Below, piece by piece: positions 33,227 through 41,634 of a stretch of 64,000 nucleotides of DNA (the first letter of the stretch is position 1; the number at the start of each line of letters is the position of its first letter). The translations under genes were made by a program, and so were the position numbers. Source of the stretch: Subsaximicrobium wynnwilliamsii (GTDB lineage: Bacteria; Bacteroidota; Bacteroidia; Flavobacteriales; Flavobacteriaceae); assembly GCF_007997225.1 (NCBI RefSeq), contig NZ_VORM01000001.1, positions 248,001-312,000 of the forward strand. Direction: 5' to 3'. Below the pieces are notes generated by a model that searched no databases, had not been told where the DNA came from, and saw nothing but the letters and a program-made list of their open reading frames with translations.

Positions 33227-34831
33227 TTATTGGTATCCTTCGTTTTGTTCTAAATTCGTGTTTATTCCTAAATCTGTTGCCGGTAGTGGCATTACATTTC
33301 TAAAGGCTTCTGTGGTAGTACCTTGTTGTACTCCACCTTTCCATTGCCATACTCCATTATTGGAGAATTGGTTGAATCTCACCAAATCGGTTCTTCGATG
33401 ACACTCCCAATACAATTCTCTAGAGCGCTCATCGATGATGAAATCTAAGGTTAGGTCTGATTGTGAGATATTTCCACTAGTATCTCCATAGGCGCGTTCT
33501 CTAATTTCATTGATATAACCACGAGCTAAATCCATAGAACCACCACCTCCTCTCAAGGCTGCTTCTGCGTACATCAAGTACACATCGGCGAGTCTAAACA
33601 TAGGGAAGTCAATGTCGGTATGATCTCCTGAAGAATCTGAGCCAGGATCGCCGTTAACGTCTACATTTCTATATTTGGCCACAGCATATCCATCTGTAAA
33701 TGTGCTCACATCGGCAATGTTTTTGGTTTGCCCATCTGTGTAAAGCAACTCTCTTCCGTCTGCTGAATTCGCTTCATTTGGAAATTGCTCAACAAATGTA
33801 GGTGTTGTTCTAACGCCAAACCATCCACCATTGATTCCAAAATTAGCGGGATCCATTGAACCACCAACAGGTGCATGTGTCATAAAGGTCATGCCACCAA
33901 AAGCTTGCGTTCTCAAACCATCAAAAGGTATTGTGAAAATAACTTCAGATTGGGCACCGTTGGAGTCGTTATCTGCCAAGAAGGAATAGAAATAGGGTGT
34001 GCTTGGAATTGTATATCCGGCATTGATAATATTATTGGAATAGGTAATAACCTCTGTATAACGAGATGTCCCCGTATAAACTTCAGCATTCAAATACAAT
34101 TTTGCCAACACCATCCAAGCTGCGGCTCTGTCTGCTCTTCCATATTCATTCTGACGCGGTGCAACCAGCTCATCTTCAATGTCCAATAATTCAGATTCTA
34201 TGTAATCAAATAAGTCAGCTCTCTGAATCTGTGGAGGTAAGAATGCGCCAACGGCATCATTTTCAGTTATAAAAGGTGGATTTGCGAATAAATCCATGGC
34301 ATGCCAATAGGTAAGCGCTCTCATAAAACGAACTTCGGCTCTATACGTCTGAATTTCTTCCCTCAAATCTGCATTTACACCTCTTTCATTCAATTTCCCT
34401 TCTGTAGTTTGTCGCAAAAATTCATTAGTCAAGGCGACTTGGTACATTAATCGGCTGTACATGGTTCTGATAAACTCATTACCAGATGTCCAAACCTGTC
34501 CGTGTAAATCTTGAATTGTACCATCATTCCAGGCAATAAGGGCTTCATCGGTTGTAAGTTGTTGCATTTTCCAATACAATCTTAAATAATTTGAAAACCC
34601 TTCATCCAATCCTGCTAAATCAGGTGCCCCTGCTGGACCCTCCTGCCCACTTAGTGAAATCCCAGCATAAATTTTCGCTAAAAATTCCTTATAGGCCTCT
34701 GGATTCTCAAAGGCGGCATCAGCAGTAAGACGTGCGTCTTCTGGCTGTAAGTCTAATCGGTCTTCACAAGACTGCATGAAAATTGCAACTGTGAGCACGA
34801 CTAGAAGATTTTTAATTGTTCTTAACATCAT
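33227..34831 (-). CDS. susD: SusD-type nutrient-binding lipoprotein
   Basis: 534 aa from the ATG at 34831. An ATG at 34861, four bases after the susC stop, would add ten polar residues ahead of the signal and is less likely. The lipoprotein signal ends IFMQSCED. SusD family motifs are seen: the N-terminal helical repeats (AYKEFLAKIYAGISLSGQE), AEVRFMRALTYWHAMDLFANPPF, FRLADVYLMYAEAALRG and DERSRELYWECHRRTDLVRF near the end. SusD caps the SusC transporter and loads maltodextrin. It is second in the operon. Confidence 0.95.
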   Translation of the reverse strand: MMLRTIKNLLVVLTVAIFMQSCEDRLDLQPEDARLTADAAFENPEAYKEFLAKIYAGISLSGQEGPAGAPDLAGLDEGFSNYLRLYWKMQQLTTDEALIAWNDGTIQDLHGQVWTSGNEFIRTMYSRLMYQVALTNEFLRQTTEGKLNERGVNADLREEIQTYRAEVRFMRALTYWHAMDLFANPPFITENDAVGAFLPPQIQRADLFDYIESELLDIEDELVAPRQNEYGRADRAAAWMVLAKLYLNAEVYTGTSRYTEVITYSNNIINAGYTIPSTPYFYSFLADNDSNGAQSEVIFTIPFDGLRTQAFGGMTFMTHAPVGGSMDPANFGINGGWFGVRTTPTFVEQFPNEANSADGRELLYTDGQTKNIADVSTFTDGYAVAKYRNVDVNGDPGSDSSGDHTDIDFPMFRLADVYLMYAEAALRGGGGSMDLARGYINEIRERAYGDTSGNISQSDLTLDFIIDERSRELYWECHRRTDLVRFNQFSNNGVWQWKGGVQQGTTTEAFRNVMPLPATDLGINTNLEQNEGYQ

Positions 34832-34865
34832 AGCTTTGTTGTTTATATAATTAATGTTCATCTTT

Positions 34866-37763
34866 TTAGAATGTAAAGTTTAAGCCCAAGACAATATCTC
34901 TAGTCCTTGGATAGAAATTGTTTTCGATACCATTGCTTATTTCAGGGTCTAAACCGTCATATTCTGTAATTACAAATACATTATTTGCGGTTAAAGAAGC
35001 ACGGAAAATAATTTTTTCAAATGGAATCGTGTAACCAAATGAGATATTATCTAGTCTTATAAAATCTGCTCTTTGAATGTATAAGTCGGAAAACAAATTT
35101 TGATTTCCAAATCCAGTATCAAGTAAACTTGCGTGGGCATTGGCCTGATAACCTGGTTGGTTTAAAACATTATTTAAATTCCCATTCTCCGAAGCGCTAT
35201 TATTGTAAACATAGTTGCCAAAATTACCTCTAAAGGTAAAGTTCAAGTCTAAGTTTTTATATCTAAAATTGTTGGTAAAACCAATAAAAGCATCTGGAGT
35301 CGCTTTCTTGTAAGCTTGTCTATCAGCTTCAGTAATGATGTTATCACCATTAACATCAACATAAGCACCCTCAATGGCATTGCCATCATTGTCATAAACT
35401 TGACGAAAGACAAAGAACGTTGATGGATCAAAACCTGGTTTCAAAATTTGAATATTATTACCAACACCACCATTTATACCCCCTGTAGGGATAAAGTAAT
35501 CGGGATCATCATTTAAGCTAAGTGACGTGATTTCTTGTTCTTGAAATGTAATATTAAAATTAGTATCCCATCCAAAATCTTCTTCTTTCATTATAACACC
35601 ATTTAGGCTTATCTCTAAACCTTTACTGGTAACTTGACCAACATTGGTCAAAAGAATATCTGTTAAATTAGCTCCAGCCGGAACAGGTACTAAAGATAAT
35701 AAATCTTCGGTTTCCCTGTAATAGGCATCAATACTACCTGAAAGTCTATTATTGAAGAAGCCAAAATCTACGGCCACATTGTATTGTGTTGTTTCTTCCC
35801 ATTTTAAATTTTCATCATATGGTTCGGGTCTTATTGTAGAAATAAAGCGCGGATCTCCGTTAGGTTGAGTGCCAAACTGTATATTGGCAGCTTGATTTCT
35901 AGAAGGCGTGTAAAGGCCTTGATAACCATAGTTAGGCCCTATTTCTTGCTGTCCTTGAACTCCCCATCCAGCTCTTAGTTTTAAGTTTGAGAATAAGGAA
36001 TTTTCCATAAAAGATTCATTCATGACTTTCCAACCTACTGAGACACCTGGAAAATAACCAATGCGATTATCTTCACTAAAACGAGAAGAGCCATCTCGTC
36101 TAATATTTGCAGAGATTAAATATTTGTCAGCAATGTCAAAACTTCCTCTGGCAAAATAAGATTCTAAGGCATTTCTGTTTATATCTCTTTGGGAGATACT
36201 AATATTAGTACTTCTGTCAAAGAAGCTACTTCTGTAGAATTCCTGAAAAGCATGTCCTGCAGTGATATCCATTTTTGTGTTTATGGACTCGATTTCTTTC
36301 TTATAATTGAGATAAAAATCTAAAGAGGTGTTACGGTTTTGGCCCGAGGATATTTCATTGAGTGCAAATGCATCTGGGTTGTTTGGGTTGCCAGCTTCAA
36401 ACCTATGGCCATCATTTTCAGCATAGTCAATACCAGCGTTTACGGTAAGCGTTAAATCTCTCAAAAACCAAAAATTATAATCTAAATTAAAGTTAGAAAT
36501 AAGTCTTTGAATGGTCTGTCTATTGTCATATTCTTCTAAAAGGAACAATGGGTTAGCTGGCGCTAGATTAGCATCAGAACCATATTGTGTGAAGTTTCCG
36601 TTGTTGTCTAATACAGATTGCGTTGGATCAAAACGTGTGGCAGCACCAATTGCCCCTCGGTTGGCATAAGAAAACTCATCTTGAACTGCTTTTGTCACCA
36701 AGGTCAATTTTAAATCGTTATCTAATAATCGCTGCACAAATGAGGCATTGATTCCATTTCTTTCATAAAGATCTTGAAGCGGCCCTTCTTGCGATGCATG
36801 GTTAAAATTAATTCTAAAGTTGGATCGCTCATAACCTTTAGATACCGTTATATTATGAATCGCACCAACTCCAGTGGTATAAATTTCATCTTGCCAATCG
36901 GTATTTGCATTTCCTAAAGAAGAGGAGTCAAAACCTGGATTTGAAGCTAAGTCGCGATATTGATCAGCATCGAGTACATCAATAGTGTTTGCAACACGTC
37001 TAGTAGAAATCTGTAATCCGTATTCTATTTTCAAAGGCTGATTTACAGATCCTTTTTTTGTGGTAATCAAGATGACACCATTTGACGCTCTAGAACCGTA
37101 AATAGCAGTTGCCGAAGCATCTTTTAATACAACAAAATCTTCAATGTCTGCCGGGTTGATGGCATTCAAGGCATTGGCACTTCCTTGAGCAGCGCCACTT
37201 TGATCAATTGGTAAGCCGTCAATTACGATAAGCGGACTGTTGGATGCAGACAAGGACGCTCCACCACGAATTCTAATTTCCCCACCTTCACCAGCAGCAC
37301 CTCCACCAGTGGTTACTCTAACACCAGCAGCTTTACCAGCAATCAATTGTTGCGGCGCTACAATGGCTCCTCTATTGAATTCTTCATCAGAGACTTTCTC
37401 TATAGCTCCTGTTGCATCTTGCTTTGTGGTAGAACCATAGCCAATAAGTACTATTTCATCTAATTTACCAGCATCTGGTTTGAGAGCCACGTTTAATTGT
37501 GAGCCATTGGTAAAGGTAATCTCTTTAGTTTCATATCCTAAATATGAAAAAACAAGAACTTGTCCTTCAGTTACTGTAATGGAGTAAAGTCCATCAAAAT
37601 CGGTTGATGCCCCTGTCGATGTTCCCTTGATAATGATATTCACTCCCGGAAGGGGCATTGCGTTAGCTTCGTCTGTTACGGTTCCAGAAACCTGTGTCTG
37701 TGCAAATAATAATGCAGGCATCAAAAAAACCAGTAGAAAAAGGCCGTTCAAAAATGTTTTCAT
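34866..37763 (-). CDS. susC: SusC-type TonB-dependent outer-membrane transporter
   Basis: 965 aa, imports malto-oligosaccharides across the outer membrane with SusD. There is a signal peptide (1-21), then a carboxypeptidase-regulatory-like domain (about 22-100, VSGTVTDEANAMPLPGVNI). The TonB-box/plug region follows (LDEIVLIGYGSTTKQDATGA; IRGGASLSASNSPLIVIDGL), then a 22-strand barrel ending VLGLNFTF with the terminal Phe. It is first in the minus-arm operon. A LacI-type palindrome lies 111-124 bases upstream of its ATG. Confidence 0.96.
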   Translation of the reverse strand: MKTFLNGLFLLVFLMPALLFAQTQVSGTVTDEANAMPLPGVNIIIKGTSTGASTDFDGLYSITVTEGQVLVFSYLGYETKEITFTNGSQLNVALKPDAGKLDEIVLIGYGSTTKQDATGAIEKVSDEEFNRGAIVAPQQLIAGKAAGVRVTTGGGAAGEGGEIRIRGGASLSASNSPLIVIDGLPIDQSGAAQGSANALNAINPADIEDFVVLKDASATAIYGSRASNGVILITTKKGSVNQPLKIEYGLQISTRRVANTIDVLDADQYRDLASNPGFDSSSLGNANTDWQDEIYTTGVGAIHNITVSKGYERSNFRINFNHASQEGPLQDLYERNGINASFVQRLLDNDLKLTLVTKAVQDEFSYANRGAIGAATRFDPTQSVLDNNGNFTQYGSDANLAPANPLFLLEEYDNRQTIQRLISNFNLDYNFWFLRDLTLTVNAGIDYAENDGHRFEAGNPNNPDAFALNEISSGQNRNTSLDFYLNYKKEIESINTKMDITAGHAFQEFYRSSFFDRSTNISISQRDINRNALESYFARGSFDIADKYLISANIRRDGSSRFSEDNRIGYFPGVSVGWKVMNESFMENSLFSNLKLRAGWGVQGQQEIGPNYGYQGLYTPSRNQAANIQFGTQPNGDPRFISTIRPEPYDENLKWEETTQYNVAVDFGFFNNRLSGSIDAYYRETEDLLSLVPVPAGANLTDILLTNVGQVTSKGLEISLNGVIMKEEDFGWDTNFNITFQEQEITSLSLNDDPDYFIPTGGINGGVGNNIQILKPGFDPSTFFVFRQVYDNDGNAIEGAYVDVNGDNIITEADRQAYKKATPDAFIGFTNNFRYKNLDLNFTFRGNFGNYVYNNSASENGNLNNVLNQPGYQANAHASLLDTGFGNQNLFSDLYIQRADFIRLDNISFGYTIPFEKIIFRASLTANNVFVITEYDGLDPEISNGIENNFYPRTRDIVLGLNFTF

Positions 37764-37873
37764 AGAAGATTTTTAAAAGTTAGTTGCTTAAATTTTTGTT
37801 ATATTTTCACTTCCTGGGATAAATCTATGTAAAAACAACGTAAACTATGTGTTAACTGATTTTTTTTGGTTGG

Positions 37874-37887
37874 CGAAAACGTTTTCG
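37874..37887. promoter_or_regulatory. LacI-family operator palindrome upstream of susC
   Basis: CGAAAACGTTTTCG is a perfect 14-bp palindrome with central CG, the classic shape of a LacI/GalR-family operator. It lies 111 bases before the susC ATG and 239 bases before the divergent LacI-type gene, which is its likely reader. I saw no second copy in the window. The next best -7-like element on the susC side is TAGATTTA, about 55 bases downstream. Confidence 0.75.
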
Positions 37888-38125
37888 TGTTAAGAACTTT
37901 TTCGAAATTGAATAAAATCAATTAAAAATGGATAGAAATTAACGATATGATAAAATTATCATACCTTTATTGTGAAGTTGGGAAGCAATAGCATTTCTTT
38001 TTTGATCAAATATACTAAAAATTAATGAACATAAAGTCTTCCGAAGTTTCCAAAATACTCATTGCGAGTATCTTCCATTAGTATGTATGCGTCTTTCCAA
38101 AAATCATATAACCAACTACAATTAA

Positions 38126-39187
38126 ATGAGAAAAAAAGTCACCTTAAAACAAATAGCAAAAGAGTTGGATGTCTCCATCTCCACAGTATCCAAAGCCCTT
38201 AGAGATAGCATTGAGATTAGTGAAGACACCAGGCAGAAGGTACAGGCCTTTGCCAAACTTTACAATTACAGGCCCAACAACATCGCACTTAGTCTCAAAA
38301 ATCGCAAGACTAAAACCATAGGCATCATCATCCCAGAAATTGTGCAGCACTTCTTTTCAAAAGTCATCACTGGTATTGAGATGGTGGCCAATAGAAAGGG
38401 CTACAATGTGATTGTTGCTTTGTCAAACGAGTCTTTTGATAAAGAGGTCATTAACATGCAAATGCTTGCCAATGGCAGTATAGATGGTTTTATTTTGTCT
38501 ATAGCCAAGGAGACCTTGCAACAGCAAGATTACCATCATTTTACCGAAACAATCAACCAAGGCATGCCCATCGTGATGTTTGATCGGGTTGTGAATGAGA
38601 TCAAATGTGATAAGGTTATTGTTGACGATGTGAAAGGTGCTAAAAAAGCGGTCAACAAATTAATTGAAAATGGCTGCAAGAATATCGCCATCATTACTAC
38701 CAAAGATTATGTAAGTGTTGGAAAACTAAGAACCCAGGGCTATCTTGAGGCTTTGGATGATCACAAGATAAACCCCGAATCTTCTTTGATTCTTAAAATT
38801 GAGGATAAATTATTGTCTGAAGACCATTTAGACCAATTGGAAAATGACATTGAACAATTATTTAAGCAAAATGATAAGATCGATGGTATTTTTGCCGTAA
38901 ATGAACTCTATGGTGTTACCGCTGCTAAAGTGGCCAGGCGCTATGGCTACGAAATTCCCGAAGCCCTTCAGATTGTAAGCTTTAGTGATGGTGTGCTCTC
39001 TAGACATTCCACACCCAGCTTGTCCACAATTAGCCAACACGGACAAAAAATAGGCGAAAGTGCTGCGGAATTGTTAATCAAGCGCTTGGAAATGGAGGAC
39101 GAAGAGGACTTTAACGAAGATGAAGATGAAATCTTTGAAACCGTGGTTATCGAAACAAATCTTATTGAACGGGAATCCACCAAATAG
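38126..39187 (+). CDS. LacI/GalR-family regulator of the glucan locus
   Basis: 353 aa. The N-terminal helix-turn-helix TLKQIAKELDVSISTVSKAL (about 6-25) and hinge helix (NNIALSLKNRKTKTIG) are standard. The periplasmic-binding-protein-like effector domain follows (about 62-330). A very acidic stretch (EDEEDFNEDEDEIFE) near the C-terminus is unusual. The gene sits between the two divergent arms and should sense maltose or a derivative. In Bacteroidota LacI-type regulators can activate or repress; the operator far upstream of susC leaves both open. Confidence 0.92.
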   Translation: MRKKVTLKQIAKELDVSISTVSKALRDSIEISEDTRQKVQAFAKLYNYRPNNIALSLKNRKTKTIGIIIPEIVQHFFSKVITGIEMVANRKGYNVIVALSNESFDKEVINMQMLANGSIDGFILSIAKETLQQQDYHHFTETINQGMPIVMFDRVVNEIKCDKVIVDDVKGAKKAVNKLIENGCKNIAIITTKDYVSVGKLRTQGYLEALDDHKINPESSLILKIEDKLLSEDHLDQLENDIEQLFKQNDKIDGIFAVNELYGVTAAKVARRYGYEIPEALQIVSFSDGVLSRHSTPSLSTISQHGQKIGESAAELLIKRLEMEDEEDFNEDEDEIFETVVIETNLIERESTK

Positions 39188-39549
39188 AAGATGTTACTCC
39201 CATCTGATTTTGCGATTGCTATTTTAAGGAATGCTTAAAAGTCTATTAAGCGATAGGATTCCAATCGTTACAAATTTTGAAACGCTGCTAAATGATTAAA
39301 TTTTTCAATAGTGAATCAATAGGACGTTTTGCTTTTAACTTACTTGAAATCAATTAATTGAATTTAAATTCGAGATTCCTGATTCTAAAAGTGAAGCGGT
39401 CTTAATGTTTTGCCTCCCAACATTGATAGCTTATTATTTAAAATCTTTAGTATATTTACGCCCAATTCAGAACTTATATTTTCACTTCTACCATAAGTTT
39501 TGATGAGTTTTAACGCTTGTCAATAGTAGTAATCAATTATATACTATCT
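39188..39549. other. 362-bp leader upstream of the transporter gene
   Basis: No gene. A -7-like TATATTTA near 39451-39458 might give a promoter for the plus-arm operon, but the nearest TTG is 25 bases away, too far. No copy of the susC palindrome is present. An AT-rich inverted patch (ATCAATTAATTGAAT) is at about 39349-39363. Confidence 0.35.
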
Positions 39550-40938
39550 ATGATGAAAAAGCGCGCTTTAGGTTTTTGGGAAATCTGGAACATGAGTTTC
39601 GGTTTCTTGGGGATCCAATTTGGATTTGCATTACAAGGAGGCTTTATGTCTCGAATATTTCAAACTTTAGGAGCAGAGAAAGACGCCATTCCGCTATTGT
39701 GGATTGCAGCGCCATTAACTGGTTTATTGGTTCAGCCTATCATTGGCTATATGAGTGACCGTACCTGGAGCCCAAAATGGGGGCGACGCCGTCCTTATTT
39801 TCTCGTTGGCGCCGTCTTAAGTTCCATTGCCCTATTTTTTATGCCACATTCGCCAGCCTTATGGATGGCAGCGGGATTTCTATGGATTTTGGATGCTTCC
39901 ATTAACGTGTCCATGGAGCCTTTTAGAGCTTTGGTGGCCGATAAGCTGCCAGAATCACAGCGGTCCTATGGGTTCGTGGTTCAAACCTTGATTATTGGTA
40001 TCGGGACTTGGATTGCGAGTAACTTACCCTGGATGGTCTCTCAACTTGGGGTAAGCAATTCTGCCGATTTGGGCGTTGTTCCCATGTCGGTTAAAGTGGC
40101 TTTCGCCATTGGAGCATTCGTATTTATGGCCAGTATTCTATACACCGTGTTTACCACTACAGAATATCCACCGGAAGACATGGAAGAGTTCGAGCGTGAA
40201 AAAGCCGAAAGGAATAAATTCATACCCAATATTCTCAACAACATAGGAAACATGCCACTTACCATGAAAAAATTAGGAGTTATCCAGTTTTTCTCTTGGT
40301 TCGCCTTTTTTACCATGTGGAGTTTGGCCAACCCAGCTTTGACCGAGCACGTGTACAAAGCGCCGGCACCCATTGAAAACTCTTACGACATGACCGTTGT
40401 CGCCCAGGCCGCAAAATTCAATGTTGAGAATACCAACTTTCAGGAAGCTTCTAACTCAGTAGGCTCTGCAATGGGTATTTACGGATTGTCTTCCATGGCA
40501 TTTGCTTTATTATTAACGCTTTACACCTCTAAAAAGAACATCAACCGGAAATACGTGCACCTATTTTCATTAATAGTGGGAGGCCTAGGATTTTTAGGCA
40601 TGTACTACGCCACGCCAGACACCTTGCTCTATTGCTTTATATTGGTAGGCGTGGCTTGGGGCAGTATTCTATCTATGCCTTATGCCATGCTCTCCAGTTC
40701 TGTGGACCCCAAAAAAATGGGTGTGATTATGGGAATTTTCAATATGTTTATTGTGATTCCACAAATAATTGCAGCTTTGGGTGGCATCAATTACGTATCT
40801 AGTCTGTTGGGCGAGGAAGCCATCAATGCCATGACCGTTGCGGGCATTAGTTTGATGATTGCTGGCTTGTGCAACTTATTGATTACAGATAAAAATGCCA
40901 TTAAATATCAACCGGAATTAACCGAAATACATGACTAA
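39550..40938 (+). CDS. MFS (GPH/SLC45-like) sugar transporter, probable maltose importer
   Basis: 462 aa from the ATG at 39550 (MMKKRALGFWEIWNMSFG); an upstream TTG is not needed. It has about twelve helices. Characteristic motifs are GFLGIQFGFALQGGF, IIGYMSDRTWSPKWGRRRPY (MFS loop motif) and AWGSILSMPYAML. Similar transporters sit in flavobacterial maltose/maltodextrin loci next to GH65 phosphorylases. It should bring maltose across the inner membrane with a cation. Its end overlaps the pgmB gene by 8 bases, so they are coupled. Confidence 0.9.
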   Translation: MMKKRALGFWEIWNMSFGFLGIQFGFALQGGFMSRIFQTLGAEKDAIPLLWIAAPLTGLLVQPIIGYMSDRTWSPKWGRRRPYFLVGAVLSSIALFFMPHSPALWMAAGFLWILDASINVSMEPFRALVADKLPESQRSYGFVVQTLIIGIGTWIASNLPWMVSQLGVSNSADLGVVPMSVKVAFAIGAFVFMASILYTVFTTTEYPPEDMEEFEREKAERNKFIPNILNNIGNMPLTMKKLGVIQFFSWFAFFTMWSLANPALTEHVYKAPAPIENSYDMTVVAQAAKFNVENTNFQEASNSVGSAMGIYGLSSMAFALLLTLYTSKKNINRKYVHLFSLIVGGLGFLGMYYATPDTLLYCFILVGVAWGSILSMPYAMLSSSVDPKKMGVIMGIFNMFIVIPQIIAALGGINYVSSLLGEEAINAMTVAGISLMIAGLCNLLITDKNAIKYQPELTEIHD

Positions 40939-41620
40939 AAAAGGATTTATATTCGACTTAGACGGCGTTATCGTCGATACTGCAAAATACCATTTTCTCG
41001 CTTGGAAAAAATTGGCGAAACGTATTGGTATGGATTTTTCTGAAACACAAAACGAACAACTTAAGGGCGTGAGCAGAAAACGCTCGCTTGAAAAAATATT
41101 GGCCTGGGGAAATAAAACGCTTTCCGAAGCAGAGTTCAACCAACTCATGAGCGCAAAAAATGACGATTATTTGAGTTACATCGAAAAGATGGACGATTCG
41201 GAAGTGCTGCCAGACATCGCAAAAACCTTGGATTTTCTCATCGGGAAAGGGCAAGCCGTGGCTCTGGGTTCTGCGAGCAAAAACGCCGTACCTATTTTGA
41301 AAAAGGTGCATTTGCTGGATAAATTTGAAGCCATCGTGGACGGGAACGACGTTTCCAAAGCCAAACCAGATCCTGAAGTCTTTTTAAATGCTTCAGAATT
41401 GTTGAAGGTCAAACCAGAAGATTGTATTGTTTTTGAAGATTCTGTGGCAGGAGTTCAGGCCGCCAACATCGCCAAGATGCTGTCCATAGGAATAGGAGAT
41501 AAGAAAAACCTGCACGAAGCCGATTATGTTTTCAAGGATTTCACTGAAATTTCTGAAGATTTTTTAAACGACATCATGTCCAACAAGATCAACAAATCAT
41601 CAAACACAACTGTTAAATAG
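40931..41620 (+). CDS. pgmB: Beta-phosphoglucomutase
   Basis: 229 aa HAD-family enzyme converting beta-glucose 1-phosphate to glucose 6-phosphate. The nucleophile motif FDLDGVIVDT has the DxD pair. The cap contains KGVSRKRSLEKIL, typical of beta-PGM. Motif two is LGSASKNAV, and motifs three and four are KAKPDPEVF and VFEDSVAGVQAA. The gene lies between the transporter and the GH65 phosphorylase, whose product is its substrate. It is a textbook pair for inverting GH65 phosphorolysis. Confidence 0.95.
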   Translation: MTKKGFIFDLDGVIVDTAKYHFLAWKKLAKRIGMDFSETQNEQLKGVSRKRSLEKILAWGNKTLSEAEFNQLMSAKNDDYLSYIEKMDDSEVLPDIAKTLDFLIGKGQAVALGSASKNAVPILKKVHLLDKFEAIVDGNDVSKAKPDPEVFLNASELLKVKPEDCIVFEDSVAGVQAANIAKMLSIGIGDKKNLHEADYVFKDFTEISEDFLNDIMSNKINKSSNTTVK

Positions 41621-41634
41621 ATAATCACACCATC

